Of a stretch of DNA of 64,000 nucleotides, positions 46,973-59,700 are shown piece by piece. The notes beneath the pieces are model-generated. The model saw only the letters and a program-made list of their open reading frames with translations, was not told the DNA's origin and searched no databases. The position numbers and the translations under genes are program-made. The stretch comes from Parascedosporium putredinis. Taxonomy: Eukaryota; Ascomycota; Sordariomycetes; Microascales; Microascaceae. The number at the start of each line of letters is the position of its first letter. The stretch's first letter is position 1. The stretch lies in the NCBI GenBank assembly GCA_949357655.1, contig CASHTG010000016.1:2294001-2358000 (forward strand), in the 5' to 3' direction.

Positions 46973-49900
46973 ACGCACTCTAGTGTCTCTGTGTGCCTTG
47001 TTCTTTTCTTTTTGTTTTTTTTCCTTCTTGTCTCTTTGTACTTGTGTCTGTTCTCGAGTATAGGTTCTTGGGTTCTGGGTCTAGGGTATTGATTGGTCTT
47101 GGGTATTCGGATCTTGGGTTTCTTGTGTATTATCATATTGGGCTTTCTCTCTTCCCTCTCTTTTCTTTTCTGTCTCTACCTACTTCTTTCCTTTGTCTAT
47201 TTCTTTTTTTCTTGGTTTCTGAAATGTCTGCAATGCTTTTTAAGAGAAGGACAAAGAAAAATGGAACCATGCTGGAACAACAGAACAGACAGCAACAACA
47301 AACAATGGGACAGCCAAACGGGACCCAGGCTCGGGAAATGGGCGTAATGATCATATACCACGGATGGAGCTCATAGCAGGATAATTGATTGATGAAGGCG
47401 ATTAGCCATTATCGAATTTCTTCTACATAAATGTTTTCTCTCTTGACTTGAACTTTCTCGTGCTTGGTGAACATCAAATGAGCAGAGGGAAGTTGAAACT
47501 CGGAAGGGACTGACGTTGGGGACTCGAACTCAGCTCGACTTGGCCCGCATGGCATGGATTCCCCCACACACTCAGGTCCCGTTTGGCTGTTGCCTTTTTT
47601 CCTATTCCTATTCCTCGTTTAGTTTAGCCGAAGGTGTCCAAACCTCAGGCCAACCACGATTTAGGTAGCACATGAAGCACAAGTAGAGATAATCGATTAG
47701 GATTTAGACTAGAGCTTGGGAGAAAGCAAAGGTGCAAGGAACGGTCGGTCAGGAGTAAGTTTGGTGTTTGGGCTGTTGTTACTGGCTGCTTGGCCCTGCC
47801 GTCTTGGTCGAGGCTCACGGTCTACAGCATGCGTGACTGGATATCAAGAACGAAATAACTGCTTTAAATTTAATTTTTTTTCAAATCTTTTTCCTGAGAA
47901 TGGTTCATGACTTTGCGCTGCGAGATGGCGACGGATAGGATGCTCGGAATCGTCCAGATCAGGTCGGCTTCGACCGGGTTTCTTTGCCCATTGATCAATT
48001 CCATCTAGTGCTAGATCCATTGATAGATCTATAGATGGATCCATTGGATTGATCCATGGATCTATATGATGGATTGAATCTAGGGTGCGTGGATAGCAGA
48101 AAACCCCACTTGCAGTCTCGGTGGATGCCTGGTCTGAGGGGTTCAATGTGCTCTAGCGGGCTATTACTCTGCAGGTACTATCAGAGGCACTCATTCTAGC
48201 TGCACGCTTACAAGATCCCAGGTTCGTTGTGCGAAGGAGCCCCGTGTAAGTGCGGACCAGCTGGACTCGTCCTCGGCAGCTGACAAACAAACGAGCTGGA
48301 GGCTTCTTATTTCAGCTACAAACTCATAACAGTGCAATTAACCTTCTCCTTTTAAAAACTTTTCATAGATATTTAAAGCAGGGGATGAGCGGAGGAGGAA
48401 AAGTCAAGAGAGAGATTACCGAGCCGATATCGTCGTCGCGGATAAAGGACGGAAAAAGGAAAGAAAACCGGGGATGTCCGCTCTCTCAACCGCCCTCAGC
48501 CGCCGAGTGACTGGTCTTTGTCCGTGTCCCCCAGGCTGCCGCTATCGATAAAAAGAAAAGTGGGGGAACGGAACTGGAAAATCGCGAGACGGATCCCTCC
48601 GCGACACAGGAATGACCCCGGTGGGGACCAAACGAGGATTATGACAGAGCTTGTTCCTTTTGAGGGTGTGTGCCACTAGTCATAGATCAATGTTGTGTGT
48701 GGCATCTTTTTGTGTGTGTGCTCGTGTGTTGTGTGGAGGGAGTGAGTCAAGGTGGGCCCATCTTCACCTCTGCCGGATTCAGTTACAACTTTCGTGTGCA
48801 ACGAAGATTCGCGCGCTCCAAGTCTACCATCGCGATACCGGGATCGAGAGACCGCGGCGCGAGAACAAGGTGTAGAGGCCTTTGGAGGTGGTGACTTTGT
48901 GGGGTTTCGATTTTCGCCTGCAGCGCGTGGGGTTTGAAGAGTGCGGATTCAATCAATTTGCTCGCTAGGCAGAGATGACTCCCAGCTCCCCACCCCCGCA
49001 TTGATGCCGCATATGGGGGAGGGGAGGGGGAACAAGCCGACGTCCTTGATACATTCAACCGATGGAGTTGCAGAGAAAACTCCCTGTGCACGAAATTGGA
49101 TGAATCGGGTGGTTTCTTTTTCTCTCTCTCTCTCTCCTGTCAGCACCTTTCATTTCCTCCCTCGGATCCCGGGCGCCTGGAGCTGCAGGCGAGAAGAGAA
49201 GAGAGAGCGCGCGTGGACTACGAGCCTGGGGTGCAGAAAGGCCCATGTCACTGCATCGCAGGAGATGGATGGGGGAAGCGATGCTCCAGTAGAATTTAGG
49301 GAGGGAGGAAGATATTACTGCCTGTGCTCCGACCTGGGCACGTTCCGAAGGGGGAGAGAGAGGGTGACGGAGCGGAGAATGGGAGCAGGCGCCGAGGGCC
49401 ATTTCTCGGGACCAAGGTTTTCGGATTTTGGGTGATTGGCATGATGCGGGAAAGAGAGGCGGCGATGACTCCGACGTGTCGTCTATTCATCTCGTCCCCA
49501 AGGGTGGCTTGATCCCCTTTGGGGACCTCGATCTCTTGTTTTCTCCCTATGTATCAATCTTGCGGTCAATGTTGGATTTCTTATAGGAAACAAAGAACCA
49601 GACGAGAACCCTCGATCGCTTCACTTCTAAAAGCCCCATATATCCTCGGTGACCTAAGAAACTCTCGGACGAGTTGCGAGCATCTCGTCTCAACTTGTCC
49701 ATGCCATATCCCCATGCATCTCGCATCCTCGCGCTCGCCCCGTTGCCCCACGATCCACGCTTCTTTACACCTCCCCATTTCTGGCATTCCCGTCATCCAT
49801 CTCCCCCAACGAACGAGAGAAGAGTCATTTCATTTTTTTATTTCCTTGGCGGAAAAGCCTCTTTCTCTGCTTCTGTCCATATTGCTCTCGCCGGAGAGCA

Positions 49901-50913
49901 CAAGCCGTTCGCGAGCAAGCCTCCCTCGTATGCGAGGTAACCCTCCACACGGTCGGCTGCCCGGCCTCTGCATGAGTGGTGGTGGTGGCGTGTACGTCCC
50001 CTCCACACCATCTCGTCTTTTTCTTCCAGTCTCTCGTTCCCTCTTTCTTCTCGCCGCGTTCCCTTGTTTGACTCACCCCGAGTCGTATTTGGCACGCTGT
50101 GGCTTGTTTCTCTTCGCCCTCCCTCGTCTTCTTTCTGTTTCTTTGTGGCCTTCCCCTGGGGAAAGGAAAATAAAAAAATGAACAGGAGCACTACGACGAT
50201 CGCGGAGCCGAAAAGGTGTGCTCACGCGGAAGAAAAGGAAACGCGAAACGATTGGTCGCGGTCGGTGAGCGAGGGAAGGGATCGGCTTCGCGCTTCTAGC
50301 GTGGACATGCATGACGATGCCGGGCAGAAGATGCTCGGGAGAGAAGCGCTCGACGAACAGGAATAACGCACACAATCACGCCTCAAGGAAAAATCACGAA
50401 GGTTCCAAAAAGTAAAACCGAGCAGTAAGAAGACGAGTGGCGCAAAAGAAGACTGCAGCAAAAAAGAAGCAAAGAAATTAACTATACGCTACGAACAAGG
50501 CGCATTCTTCTCTCCACGCAGACATCGTCATATCCGCCTGTAACTGTAAAATCCCACCCCTTTTTCCTTTCTTCTGCTACTCGCCTCCCAAGCCAAGACC
50601 AAGAGAGAGCCAGTTCGCGCAGTATATCCACCGTCACGCCATGGTTTTCTTTTCTTTTCCACAGCCTGCTCCCAACGATCGTCGTCGCCGCCCCTTCACC
50701 GCAACTTTCTTCACCCAACCAGCCCACCTCCCTATTATCGTTGTCTCGCCTCTCGCATATCTCAAGCACCGCATGACCCGATCCTCCCTGTTTCTCTCAC
50801 CCTCCGCCCCCCTCCCTTTCTTTTTCCATCTCCGGCTTCTACTCACTCCCCTTACCCACCCCCAAAGAAGACCCTCATCTCATCATCTCATCATCCCATC
50901 GTTTTTTCATGTC
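46973..50913. other. intergenic region right of the 45.7 kb gene
   Basis: About 3.9 kb without a supported gene. The 3' UTR of the left gene is T-rich (46990-47240). A GATCCAT repeat cluster lies at 48012-48082, and a CT run at 49118-49138. A 220-codon plus frame at 49519-50181 looks composition-driven. Confidence 0.5.
48012..48082. repeat. GATCCAT / ATGGATC repeat cluster in both orientations
   Basis: About eight copies of GATCCAT, AGATCTAT or ATGGATT in 71 nt, alternating orientation so that the block is nearly self-complementary. Related to the cluster at 35895-35958. Confidence 0.65.
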
Positions 50914-52896
50914 CTAACACCCCTTGACGACCTTGACGTCCACCACCGCAGGCATACCCCCTGCACCGCCTTGACCGCCTCAGCGAGCACGCGCTCCAGA
51001 TCCTCCGCCTTGTCGACGCGCGCAGCGTGGAGCTGGCCTCCCGCCGCCGCCTTGGCGATGCCCGAGTAGTCCGGCACCGGGTCGAACGAGATGTTGATCT
51101 CCTCATTGGTCGCGCGAGAGGCCTCGCCGTCTGGGTGGACGAGGAGGTACGAATTGCGCGGCGCGTTCCAGCCTAGAGTAGCTCAAGGTGTTAGTCTTTG
51201 CAAAAACAAAAAAAAAGAAAAGAAAAGAAAAGTACGACACGCACCCTTGTTGTTGAGAACGACGGTCAGCACGGGAATCCCGTACCGCCTCGCAATCCAA
51301 TACACGCTACCGGGCACCGAAAACATATACGTCCCGTCCCCGACAACCTGCACCACAAACCGGCCGGCCCCCGCTCTCCTTATCCGCCGCCAACTTGATG
51401 CCCATCGCGCCGCCCCCGGACCACCCGAGTCCGCCGCCGCCGCAGTTAATCCACGACCCCGGCCGCGTCGGCAGCACGCCGTCGTGCACGAACCCCGTAT
51501 TCGTCACGGCCTCCACCGCCCAGATGGCATCCTCGGGACACACCCGGCGTAGCGTGCGGCAGAGGTACCCGGCGCCGAACGAGCCGTCCTCGCGCGGCTG
51601 GAACTTGAGTTCGAGGGACGCCAGCAGCTCCGCGTGCGCCGCCGCGCGCGACCGCGCCGCGGTAATGTTCTCCTCCGACGCGACGCGGGCGGCGAGGGCG
51701 CCCCCGTCCTCGCGGTCGAGCTCGTCGAGGATCTGCTCCAGACTAGCACGGGCGTCGGCACGATAGCGAGCCTGAGCGGGGATCCAAAACACGGGCATCT
51801 GCTGCTTCAGCGGATCCACATCGACGTGAAAAACGCGCGCACCAGCGGGCGGAGCACACTGCGTCGGGATCCAAGGCACGTCGCAGTCGAGGACGAGAAT
51901 GGCGTCAGCCTCGCGGATGGCATCGTGCACGCCGTACCGCACACCCAACCACGCGGCGTGGTCCGCGGGAAACACATGTCGCTCGCGCCCGTATCCAGCA
52001 CGCGCAGCGCCCCGACACGGTCCGCCAACCGCACGAGGAGACCGGGCACCTGCAAGTTACGGCCCGAGTACCCCGTCACCACGAGCGGGGCCTTGGCGCC
52101 GGCCAGCGCCTCGGCAATGGCGCGCGCGGCACCCGTGGGGAGCCCCCGAGCGCGATGGGCTCCCACTCCTCCGGGTTGAGGTCGGGTTGCGGGACGAGGT
52201 CCATTTCCATGACCTCGCGCGCGGCGCACAGGTACGCGGGACCTTGGGGTCGGAGCGCGCCATCTGCAGCGCGCGGCCGACCATTTGCTTGATGTTGAAG
52301 CCCGTCTTGATCTCGGCCGTGTAGCGGCAGTACTGGCTGACGATTTGCTTCTGGTCGGGCACGTCTTGGATCCAGTGGATGAATTCGGTGCGGCTGCCGC
52401 GCATCTCGCCGGCTTGGGTGAAGGGTGAGACGCCGGCGAAGACGAGCACGGGGGCGCGTCCGCACGAGGCGTTGTGGACGGCGGCGCCGAGGGCTTGGGT
52501 GCCTACGTCGACGTGGACGATGACGCATTGGGGTTTGCCTGTTACGCGGGCGTAGCCGTCTGCCATGGACATGGCGACCATCTATGAGGGATGGGCAAGG
52601 TAGCCCTGTGTTAGTTTTTCTTTGTTTCTCCTGTTTTACTCAAGTCGAGGACAAGAAAGGCGTCTCTGATGCAGCCGGCAGCTTCATGTCTTCATTTTCG
52701 TCCTAGCAGCTTCTTAAACGGCAGCACATACCTCATTGGGACAGGTGATGATGCGGGGAAAGGCATCCTTCTTCCCGCGCTGGCCCGTGACCATGGCTTC
52801 GATGATGCTAGGATGATCGGAGCCCAGGTTCACGAAGCAGTGGGTCACGCCCGCGGCCCAGAGGGCCTCGAAGAAGGCGAGCGATGCTGTATACAT
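50914..52896 (-). CDS. thiamine-diphosphate-dependent enzyme, acetolactate synthase superfamily
   Basis: Three-domain TPP enzyme. Exons: 52896-52732, 52581-51245 and 51172-50914. The PYR domain holds the catalytic Glu55 in ITCPNE|MVAMSMADGYAR, split exactly by the first intron. The central domain (APLVVTGYSGRN, ILVLDCDVPWIPTQ, VFHVDVDPLKQQM) has the Rossmann-like form. The PP domain carries GDGTYMFSVPGSVYWIARRY and the Mg/TPP asparagines in VVLNNKG. Family members decarboxylate 2-oxo acids or ligate aldehydes; the substrate here is unknown, and I do not see evidence that it is the mitochondrial branched-chain enzyme. Breaks at about 52242, CCCCC 52143-52147, GGG 51967-51969, two bases around 51361-51372, and CCCCC 50957-50961 are cured by added bases. 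The last gives the ending GMPAVVDVKVVKGC. Codons before Met 52896 (ADETKEA) look coding, so a short upstream exon may exist. Confidence 0.9.
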
Positions 52897-55113
52897 GGCT
52901 TCCTTGGTTTCGTCGGCCTTGGTAGTGAGAGGGAGGGAAATGGAGGGGAGGTGTTTTGTTTGTTGATTATCACTCGTGATCTGCGTGCCAAATGGTGCGT
53001 AGCAAGTAAGTGAATCTCTCGTTTCCTTAAAACTTTGCTGCTTCGGTCTCGACTTGGGTTCGTCCTGTCCTATACTTCCTGCCCCGCGTCGGTCGATTGT
53101 GCTCGAGAACCACCAGTTTAGTATAATTATCGCGTCGTTTGATGCCGATTCTAGGAGTAGCGGGAGACCCCAATGACCAAGAAACCAAAAGAAGGAGAAC
53201 CCAAAAAAGACGGGTGTATATTATCACAATATCTAAAATCAAAAGAAAGAAAAGGAAAAGAACAAGGCAAATCAAAAGAATGGGGGAAGTCACAACGTCA
53301 AAAGGATCCAGATCCAAACCGCCGCAGATCCACCTTTCTCCTCATCGCTTCTGTCCCCCTCCCCAATTCCCCAGTGCGACCTCTTCGGCCGTCCGGCTTA
53401 TGTCCACGGGAGGCAAGCGAGTGGGAAAAAGTGCCGAGATGCGACGGCGGCCCCCTGCCCCCAAAAATAATAAGACGAGTCGCCCGCGCTGGGTCCGTTT
53501 TTTTTTTTTAGGACCAACAATCGATCTAGGAAAGCTCGCGCGCGACGCCGTGCGTGGGTCCCGCGGGGTGACAAGGGACTGTGTGGGGTCGGGGGAGAGA
53601 GAGCGGGGAGGAGGGGAAGCAGTCGAGAGACACGGATCAAGATGGGGGTAGCGAGGTGAGGGAGGGTAAGCGGGAGCCTCCAACGAACAATTGGGGAGGG
53701 ATGAATCCCATCTGCCAGCTGCAGTTCGACTTAGAGAGAGAGAGAGAAACCCCTTGAAAAGAAAACGAAAGCGTCCCTCTCTCTTCTTCGTTCTTACGGG
53801 GTTCCCTTGGTGTCGTTGAAATTCAAGACGGATTCCCATTGCCGCGAATGGGCGACTTCAAGCCACTCCTTCCTTCGCGCGGCAGTTGCTCAGTTGGAGT
53901 CAATGACGTGAACGAGGTGGGGGAAACGAGTAAAGCAGCACAAGGAAGGGAAAAAGGGGTTGGTTTGGATGAACCCGTTGCTACGGATGGGTTAGCGTCT
54001 GCGCGTTGATTTGGAATACCCTCTTTTAGTGCGCCCATTCACTTTCCCCGGATTTGCCCATCGGTTCGGCGTTGTGTCTCGTATGTCTCCATAAAAATGA
54101 CTCTTGTGCAACTTCTTTCTCTGGCCGGGGAGCCGACGACGGGGGAAATCAACGAAGAATGTCTTGCGTGCCTCGGCACAAGCTAAACAGGACAAAGAAC
54201 CATATACAAAGAAAGAAAAAAGGAACGAGAAATGAGAGAGACGAAATCGCTTCGTTGATGCACAAGAGCACACGTCCCCGGTCCAGACCGCACTGGCAGA
54301 TGAGAGGCGCTGCCGATCTCGACCCCGTCTCTCCCCGGCGGCGTGGCTGCTCTCGAATCAGGAAACGAGCCATCACATATGTACTTGCTGTACGTGTCGC
54401 ACGTGGCCATGCAAGCCTCCGGAGAAGAAAAGAAGAAAAAGAAAAGCAAAAACGTCGCGGGTGCGGTGCGCCCCAGCCCGCCCTCTCCCCTTCATTCGCG
54501 ACTTGTATTTTTTGTCTTGGCTGATCGTGAGCCTGCATGTATCCAGTGCGTTGGTTGCCTTCCCGGCCGACGGAAATTTTGGGTGCGGCGCCGAAGCCTC
54601 AGTGAAAGTGAGACCCGAGGCCCGAATGCCCGAAAAGTGACAGAAGCCACATATTCCCGGCGCCGTTTCGCCGGGCCATGCCAAAACGAACCAAGGCAAA
54701 AATCAAGGGCAACAAAGTTACACATATGCGAAAACAACAGGACAAAGGTTTCAAAGCCTACATGTAGCCGAGGAACAATGAATCAATGCCCAACGAAGAG
54801 AACCTGCTTGCTGCTGCTGCATGTACAATACATTTCAACTTATTTGATCTACCCGGATCGGATCCTCACCTCATTATTAGTGATTAAGTTTTCTATCAAA
54901 AGACGCCACCGCCCAATGTCGTGTACCCCAAAACACTGGTTTCCAACCCCAACCCCAAGAAACGATGCGACATCAAAGGTAAAAAGTCCATCATTCTTAA
55001 GGACCCACCAAAAGAAGAGAAAAGAGAGAGAGGGAGAGAGAGGGAGAGAGAGGGAGAGAGAGGAGAGAAAATGAAGCCAAGACACGATGGAGGGCTATCG
55101 GCCTTTAAACCCC
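52897..55113. other. intergenic TPP enzyme-AA7 oxidase
   Basis: About 2.2 kb. It contains a T12 run near 53498-53509 and a GA microsatellite at 55021-55068. The 243-codon plus frame 54343-55074 is Lys/Arg/Glu-rich at its end because of that microsatellite and is not supported. Confidence 0.5.
55021..55068 (+). repeat. (GA)n/GGGA microsatellite
   Basis: Repeated GAGAGAGAGG units, just past the 3' end of the minus-strand oxidase gene. Confidence 0.85.
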
Positions 55114-56744
55114 CTACGAGCCCAGCGGCCTCACGCTCTGCGGGTTGGAAAAAGTGTTCTTAGGATCCCACGTCGTCTTGATCTGCCTCAATCTCGGCAC
55201 GTGGCCCTCCCAGTACGCCGCCTCCGCCTGGTCTCGGGGAATCGCTGGATCCACGTAGCCGGCATACGTCGTGTTGGCACCTGTGCTCGAGAGGCGTCCG
55301 TGGATACCCTCGAGGAAGTTGCGGGTAGACTTGGGGAGCGATCCCAGGCCCACGGCGTACGACTGGTAGTAAAGCACCTTGTCCCGATGAGGATACGCCG
55401 TCGCCTCAAGCGGCACATCGTTGACCGCGCCGCCCGACGCATCAAAGATGACAAACCATAGAAGCGTACCCTTGTCGGCGCCGTCAATGTAGTTGAAGAG
55501 GTCGCGCACGGGCGCCGCGCCGGGCAGCTGCTTCGGGGTCATGGCCAGCGCCTTGCTGTAGAAGGCCGTGGGGAGATCACCAAGGTAGAGCGCCTCGTTG
55601 CCTGCCTCGTGCACAAGGCTGGCAAGCCAGTCGTTGACCACGGCGCTCGCCCGACCCCCTGAAGGGATACGCTTGGGAATACCCGAGGCCTGGAACTCGG
55701 CCTCGGTGCCGAAAATGTGGTCGTGATGACCACGCCTAGAGGCTGCACCACAAACTCGGACCCGAATCGCCGGTCGAGGTTGGGGTCGGCGATGAGCGCC
55801 TGCCACTTTTCGTACACCGACGCCATCTCCGAATGGCGGCCAAAGGAAAAGGCAAAGGTATGCTGCACGACCGCTCCGGGTGCCGGGTGGGTGCGCATCT
55901 TGAACTCGGTGATGACGCCAAACGATGCGCCTGCGCCGCGAAGAGCCTACATTCGAATGAGCAAAAATTTCGAGTCACTTGGATGCGACAGCTACAAAAC
56001 GAAGCAGCCGAGGAACGCCCACTTACCCAAAATAGATCCGAATTCTGTCGCTCGTTGGCCCTTACAATCTTGCCCCCGATGTCACGACCTCCACCTCGAC
56101 AATGTGGTCCAAGGCGGTGCCCCACATACGGCTCGAGGGTCCCAAGCCGCCAATAGTCGCGTGGCCGCCGATACCGACGCCGGGGCACACTCCGTGGGCA
56201 AAGGCCCGGCCGCCGGCCTTGTGCATCTTCTTGTCGAGCTCTCCGAGGCGGGTACCGGCACCTACGGTAACATCCCAAGTCGTCTGGTCCACGGAGAAGG
56301 ATTGCATATTGACAAGGTCGATGACGACGTGGCCATCTTCACCACCAATGCCGTAGTTGCTAGAGAATGGGAAAAAAACAAAATGTTAGCCAGGCGAATA
56401 TTTCATATTATCCAAAATTATCTTCTCCTGGATCGATCCAAAGAATGAACAAGGTGGGCAACGACTCAAGGGGCGAGGCGACTCGACACATACGCATAAG
56501 AATGCCCTCCGGACCTAGCCTGGACCTTGGCCCCCACGCTCTCGGCGCATTTCACCACGGCAGACACCTCATTCGTATTCTTGGGCCGGAACACGGCAAT
56601 GGGTTCGATATCGATCTCGAGGTTGAACGGCTTCACCCAGGCAAGCTGGTAGAACGGGGTGCTCGGGTAGGCGACGCACTCGGCACGGCCGGCGCAGATC
56701 GTGTTGAGGCAGGTTTGGAGCGGGGTGCTCGGCGAGTTACCCAT
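55114..56744 (-). CDS. FAD-linked oxidase, AA7 / berberine-bridge type
   Basis: Flavoprotein oxidase of the VAO fold, closest in form to glucooligosaccharide and chitooligosaccharide oxidases. Exons: 56744-56494, 56359-56027 and 55946-55114. Residues for bicovalent FAD attachment are both visible: His81 in RSGGHSYA and Cys142 in FAHGVCPGVGIGGHATIGG, the same spacing (61 residues) as in characterised AA7 enzymes. Other landmarks: YGIGGEDGHVVIDL, SDLFWALRGAGASFGVITEF, and the C-terminal BBE motif RLRQIKTTWDPKNTFSNPQS with stop 55114-55116. The N-terminus (MGNSPSTPLQTCLNTI) is not a signal peptide, so the enzyme may be cytosolic; MGNSPS resembles an N-myristoylation site. Breaks at CCCCC 56074-56078 and AAAA 55712-55715 are cured by one base each. 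Substrate unknown; oligosaccharide, nicotine-like alkaloid or polyketide oxidation are all possible. Confidence 0.92.
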
Positions 56745-59700
56745 GGTGGATGTAAACGAACGCTTCTTGAAAAGGAAGGAAAAAGAAAGAGAAATCCAGA
56801 GACGTGGCGGATCGGTATGCGAGAATGCCGGGTATCTTTTTTTCTGTTTCCTTTTAAATCAAGTCGCTCCTGATGCTCGATGCGCTGATCGCTGAGTCCG
56901 AAGAGAAGGTAGAAGTCGGCGTCCGCTCAATGCTCAAGAGAATGTTCGGGGAAAATGCAATCAAAAAAGAAATCGAGGAGCAAAGCACCAAAAGTAGCGA
57001 AGCGTGGAAAAAGAATGCAATCGGGAAGGAGACGTCGGAAGAGGAATGAGAAAACAGGGAAGTTACGAGTTACGCGTGCCACGTCAAAAGTGCTACTTGG
57101 CTTGGCCTCGGTGAGGAAGGGATGATCCTCGATCGTAAAGATGGAGCCTGTTTTTGGGGGAGGTTTTCAAGCACGTCCCGACCCTCTTTGAAGAAAAGGG
57201 ATATTGGGACTCCCCAGGAAAAAGGTCGAGAGAGAGGACTACTTGAACCCTTTATACAAATGGCAATGGGCAATGGAACAAAAAACGTCAAAAGCGCCTT
57301 GAATAGATCTATTGATCAATGCCACTCGCCTCAGCCCTTCCCGAAGCAACCCTTTTCCCCTCGCGTATGCTGTGTAGCGGTCCTGCCGTGCAGACTGACC
57401 ATCTGCTGGTGACCAATGGCCAGAAAAACCCCATCTACCACTTTCTATTGCTGTGGTACCCTCCTTTTCATCGCTGTTCCCCTTGCCTGCCATCTCCCTC
57501 CCTCTCCCTCCCATCTCCCTCCATCGCCAATGACGAGGGAGAAAAGCGCAAACAGTAACAAACCTAGCTCAACTCAGGGACCCGGAATGGTCTGGCTGAC
57601 ATCGAAGCCCCTGGCCCTAGCCACCAGTTAACAAGTCTCTCCAGCCATTCAGAATAGAAAAGAGCTAAACAGCTCACTGCCCATCTCCAAGGGTCTTTGG
57701 CCAGCGCTGCCCAACGCCGCTCCCTACCGCCCTACCTCCCTCCCTTTGCACGAGCTAGAGTACTCGGAATCGAGGTACCACAAATCGAACATCCGAGTTT
57801 CTAGCCACTCACGAGTCGAACCAGCCTCCCTCCCTCCATCTCTGATCAGTCGAGAGTTTCCGCTCCGTCCCCAGACCAGGGTCCCGCCCGGCCAGTCAGA
57901 CGACGTAGAACGTGCGCTCCACCCTCGCAACCTTGGGAATGATGACATCTTCGAACGCTGAGTGGTCAGAAATGCCTGGCTGCTCAAATGGGTGCCAAGA
58001 TTCTCCCTTTGTGTCCCTCTTCGCCAGCAACATGGCGAGTTGCAGGCCATCAACCTTTCTCTTCTAGGCCTTAATTCTCGACCTCAATTTTTTGTTCAAA
58101 TATCTTCTCTCCTCCTCTATCTCTCTCTCTTTGCCAAATCTTGCAAAGCCTATTAAAGGTGTGCGTCAAGGAGGGCCGCTTTGGGGGTCTCGCCCATTCT
58201 CAAAGATCCTTGACCCAAAATATGGCTCAAAAAGCTGCAGAGGCACTCTCTTCTTGCGCCGGACGGGGAAATGATGTCGCCGACTGTCCATAGAGCCGTC
58301 TGTCGGGACGCCCGTGGACAGCCTCCCAACCCAAAGATCCTTGATGCCTACCAACCCTCCACACCGCCCTGTGCACTTGGTTGCTTTTGCTTTGACGGGA
58401 AGGTCAGAGTAATACCTCGAACCCCTTCCGGGGAGGGGAAATAATACTCATGGAGAGAAGGAAGCGACCCTCGAAAAAGACTGGCCGAATGACACCCTGC
58501 GCGCCTCTCGGGGCTTTCCCATCCTTTTGCCATTGGGTTGGCCTCTGTTTGTGTTCGGGTCGCATGAGACTGTGAGACCTATGCTGTACGGCGACTCGCC
58601 CTGCCGCACGCACGCTGTACGAGTGCTGCAGTTTTCAATTTTAATAAGGCAACTGTCCCCACGCCGTTGTGCTACATGAGCGTGATGAAAGACATCACCG
58701 ATGTTTATGGAAGGAAAGAAAATATGGTAAAATGGAGAAATACCGACTGCCGGGTCGAAGGCGTGCGCCTCGTGTGCATGACTGAAATGTGGCGATCAGC
58801 GGATCGAGGTCAAGTACATGCACCAACATTGACAAAAGCTTCGCAAAGATTGGCCTCCTGGCCTCGTCCTTCTCTACTTGTCTACCCCTTCGTCACTTCG
58901 TCACCCCTCCATCTCGCGGTGGCGACCGTTGTGAGGCACCACCACCCAAAATCAGGTCTAGTACTTGCTGGATTCATGGTTCGAGACGCTGCAGCCCATG
59001 GGCTAGGAACCCTTGACCTCTTTTCTTCCCCAGAATTCTTTTCTCTCCAATCCTCCAGTCCCCACCATCCCTCCGACCTTCCTCCTTGGCGCACATCTGC
59101 ACCCCAACTGGCCTTGACCAGGGCAGAATCCGCGAGAGCCGAGATGAGAAGGAGGGCCGAGAAACACAACAAGACAAATATCCGCCACAGGTGCCGCCCC
59201 TCTCCTAACTTCTCACTTTGAAATTCGAGTTGGATTCTTGATGCATCCGCGCAAATATTGATAAATATCATTGCAAGAGCGGCGGAGTTTGTCCAAAGGA
59301 AGGAGAAAGAAGAGCCCTTGATGGAGAAAATTAGTCTAGAAGAAGCACGAAATAATAATCTCGTGAGAGATTTGATGAGTTGAAGTCATCCGGAGAGAGA
59401 TTACCGCCGTGCTATTGAACGGTCCTCTGCTACATGAACTACATGTAGACATTATGTTGTCTCTGATGCGATGCACCGGCCAGTGTAGACGCTAGACCCA
59501 TCGATGAACCTGCCCCTTCGTCCTCGTCCTCGACGATATTCCACTCTGCGCTGCGTGACCTCTTCCCATCATTGCCACATACGCATGTCTTTTCTCCTTT
59601 TCCCGCTGGTCCCATTCATCAAATCCTCATGATGATCCTTTTTGTCCACCTTCCTTTCTCAATCGGAACTTCCTCCAGATCTGTCTCGGCGCGCCGCATG

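Noticed and set aside
49519..50181. 220-codon plus-strand open frame
   Set aside because: Composition follows the CT-rich strand (Ser/Leu/Pro/Arg), no conserved motif.
54343..55074. 243-codon plus-strand open frame
   Set aside because: Its end is the translated GA microsatellite; no domain.
50914..56744. Secondary-metabolite or catabolic gene cluster built on the TPP enzyme and the AA7 oxidase
   Set aside because: Only two enzymes separated by 2.2 kb, no core synthase, transporter or regulator next to them.
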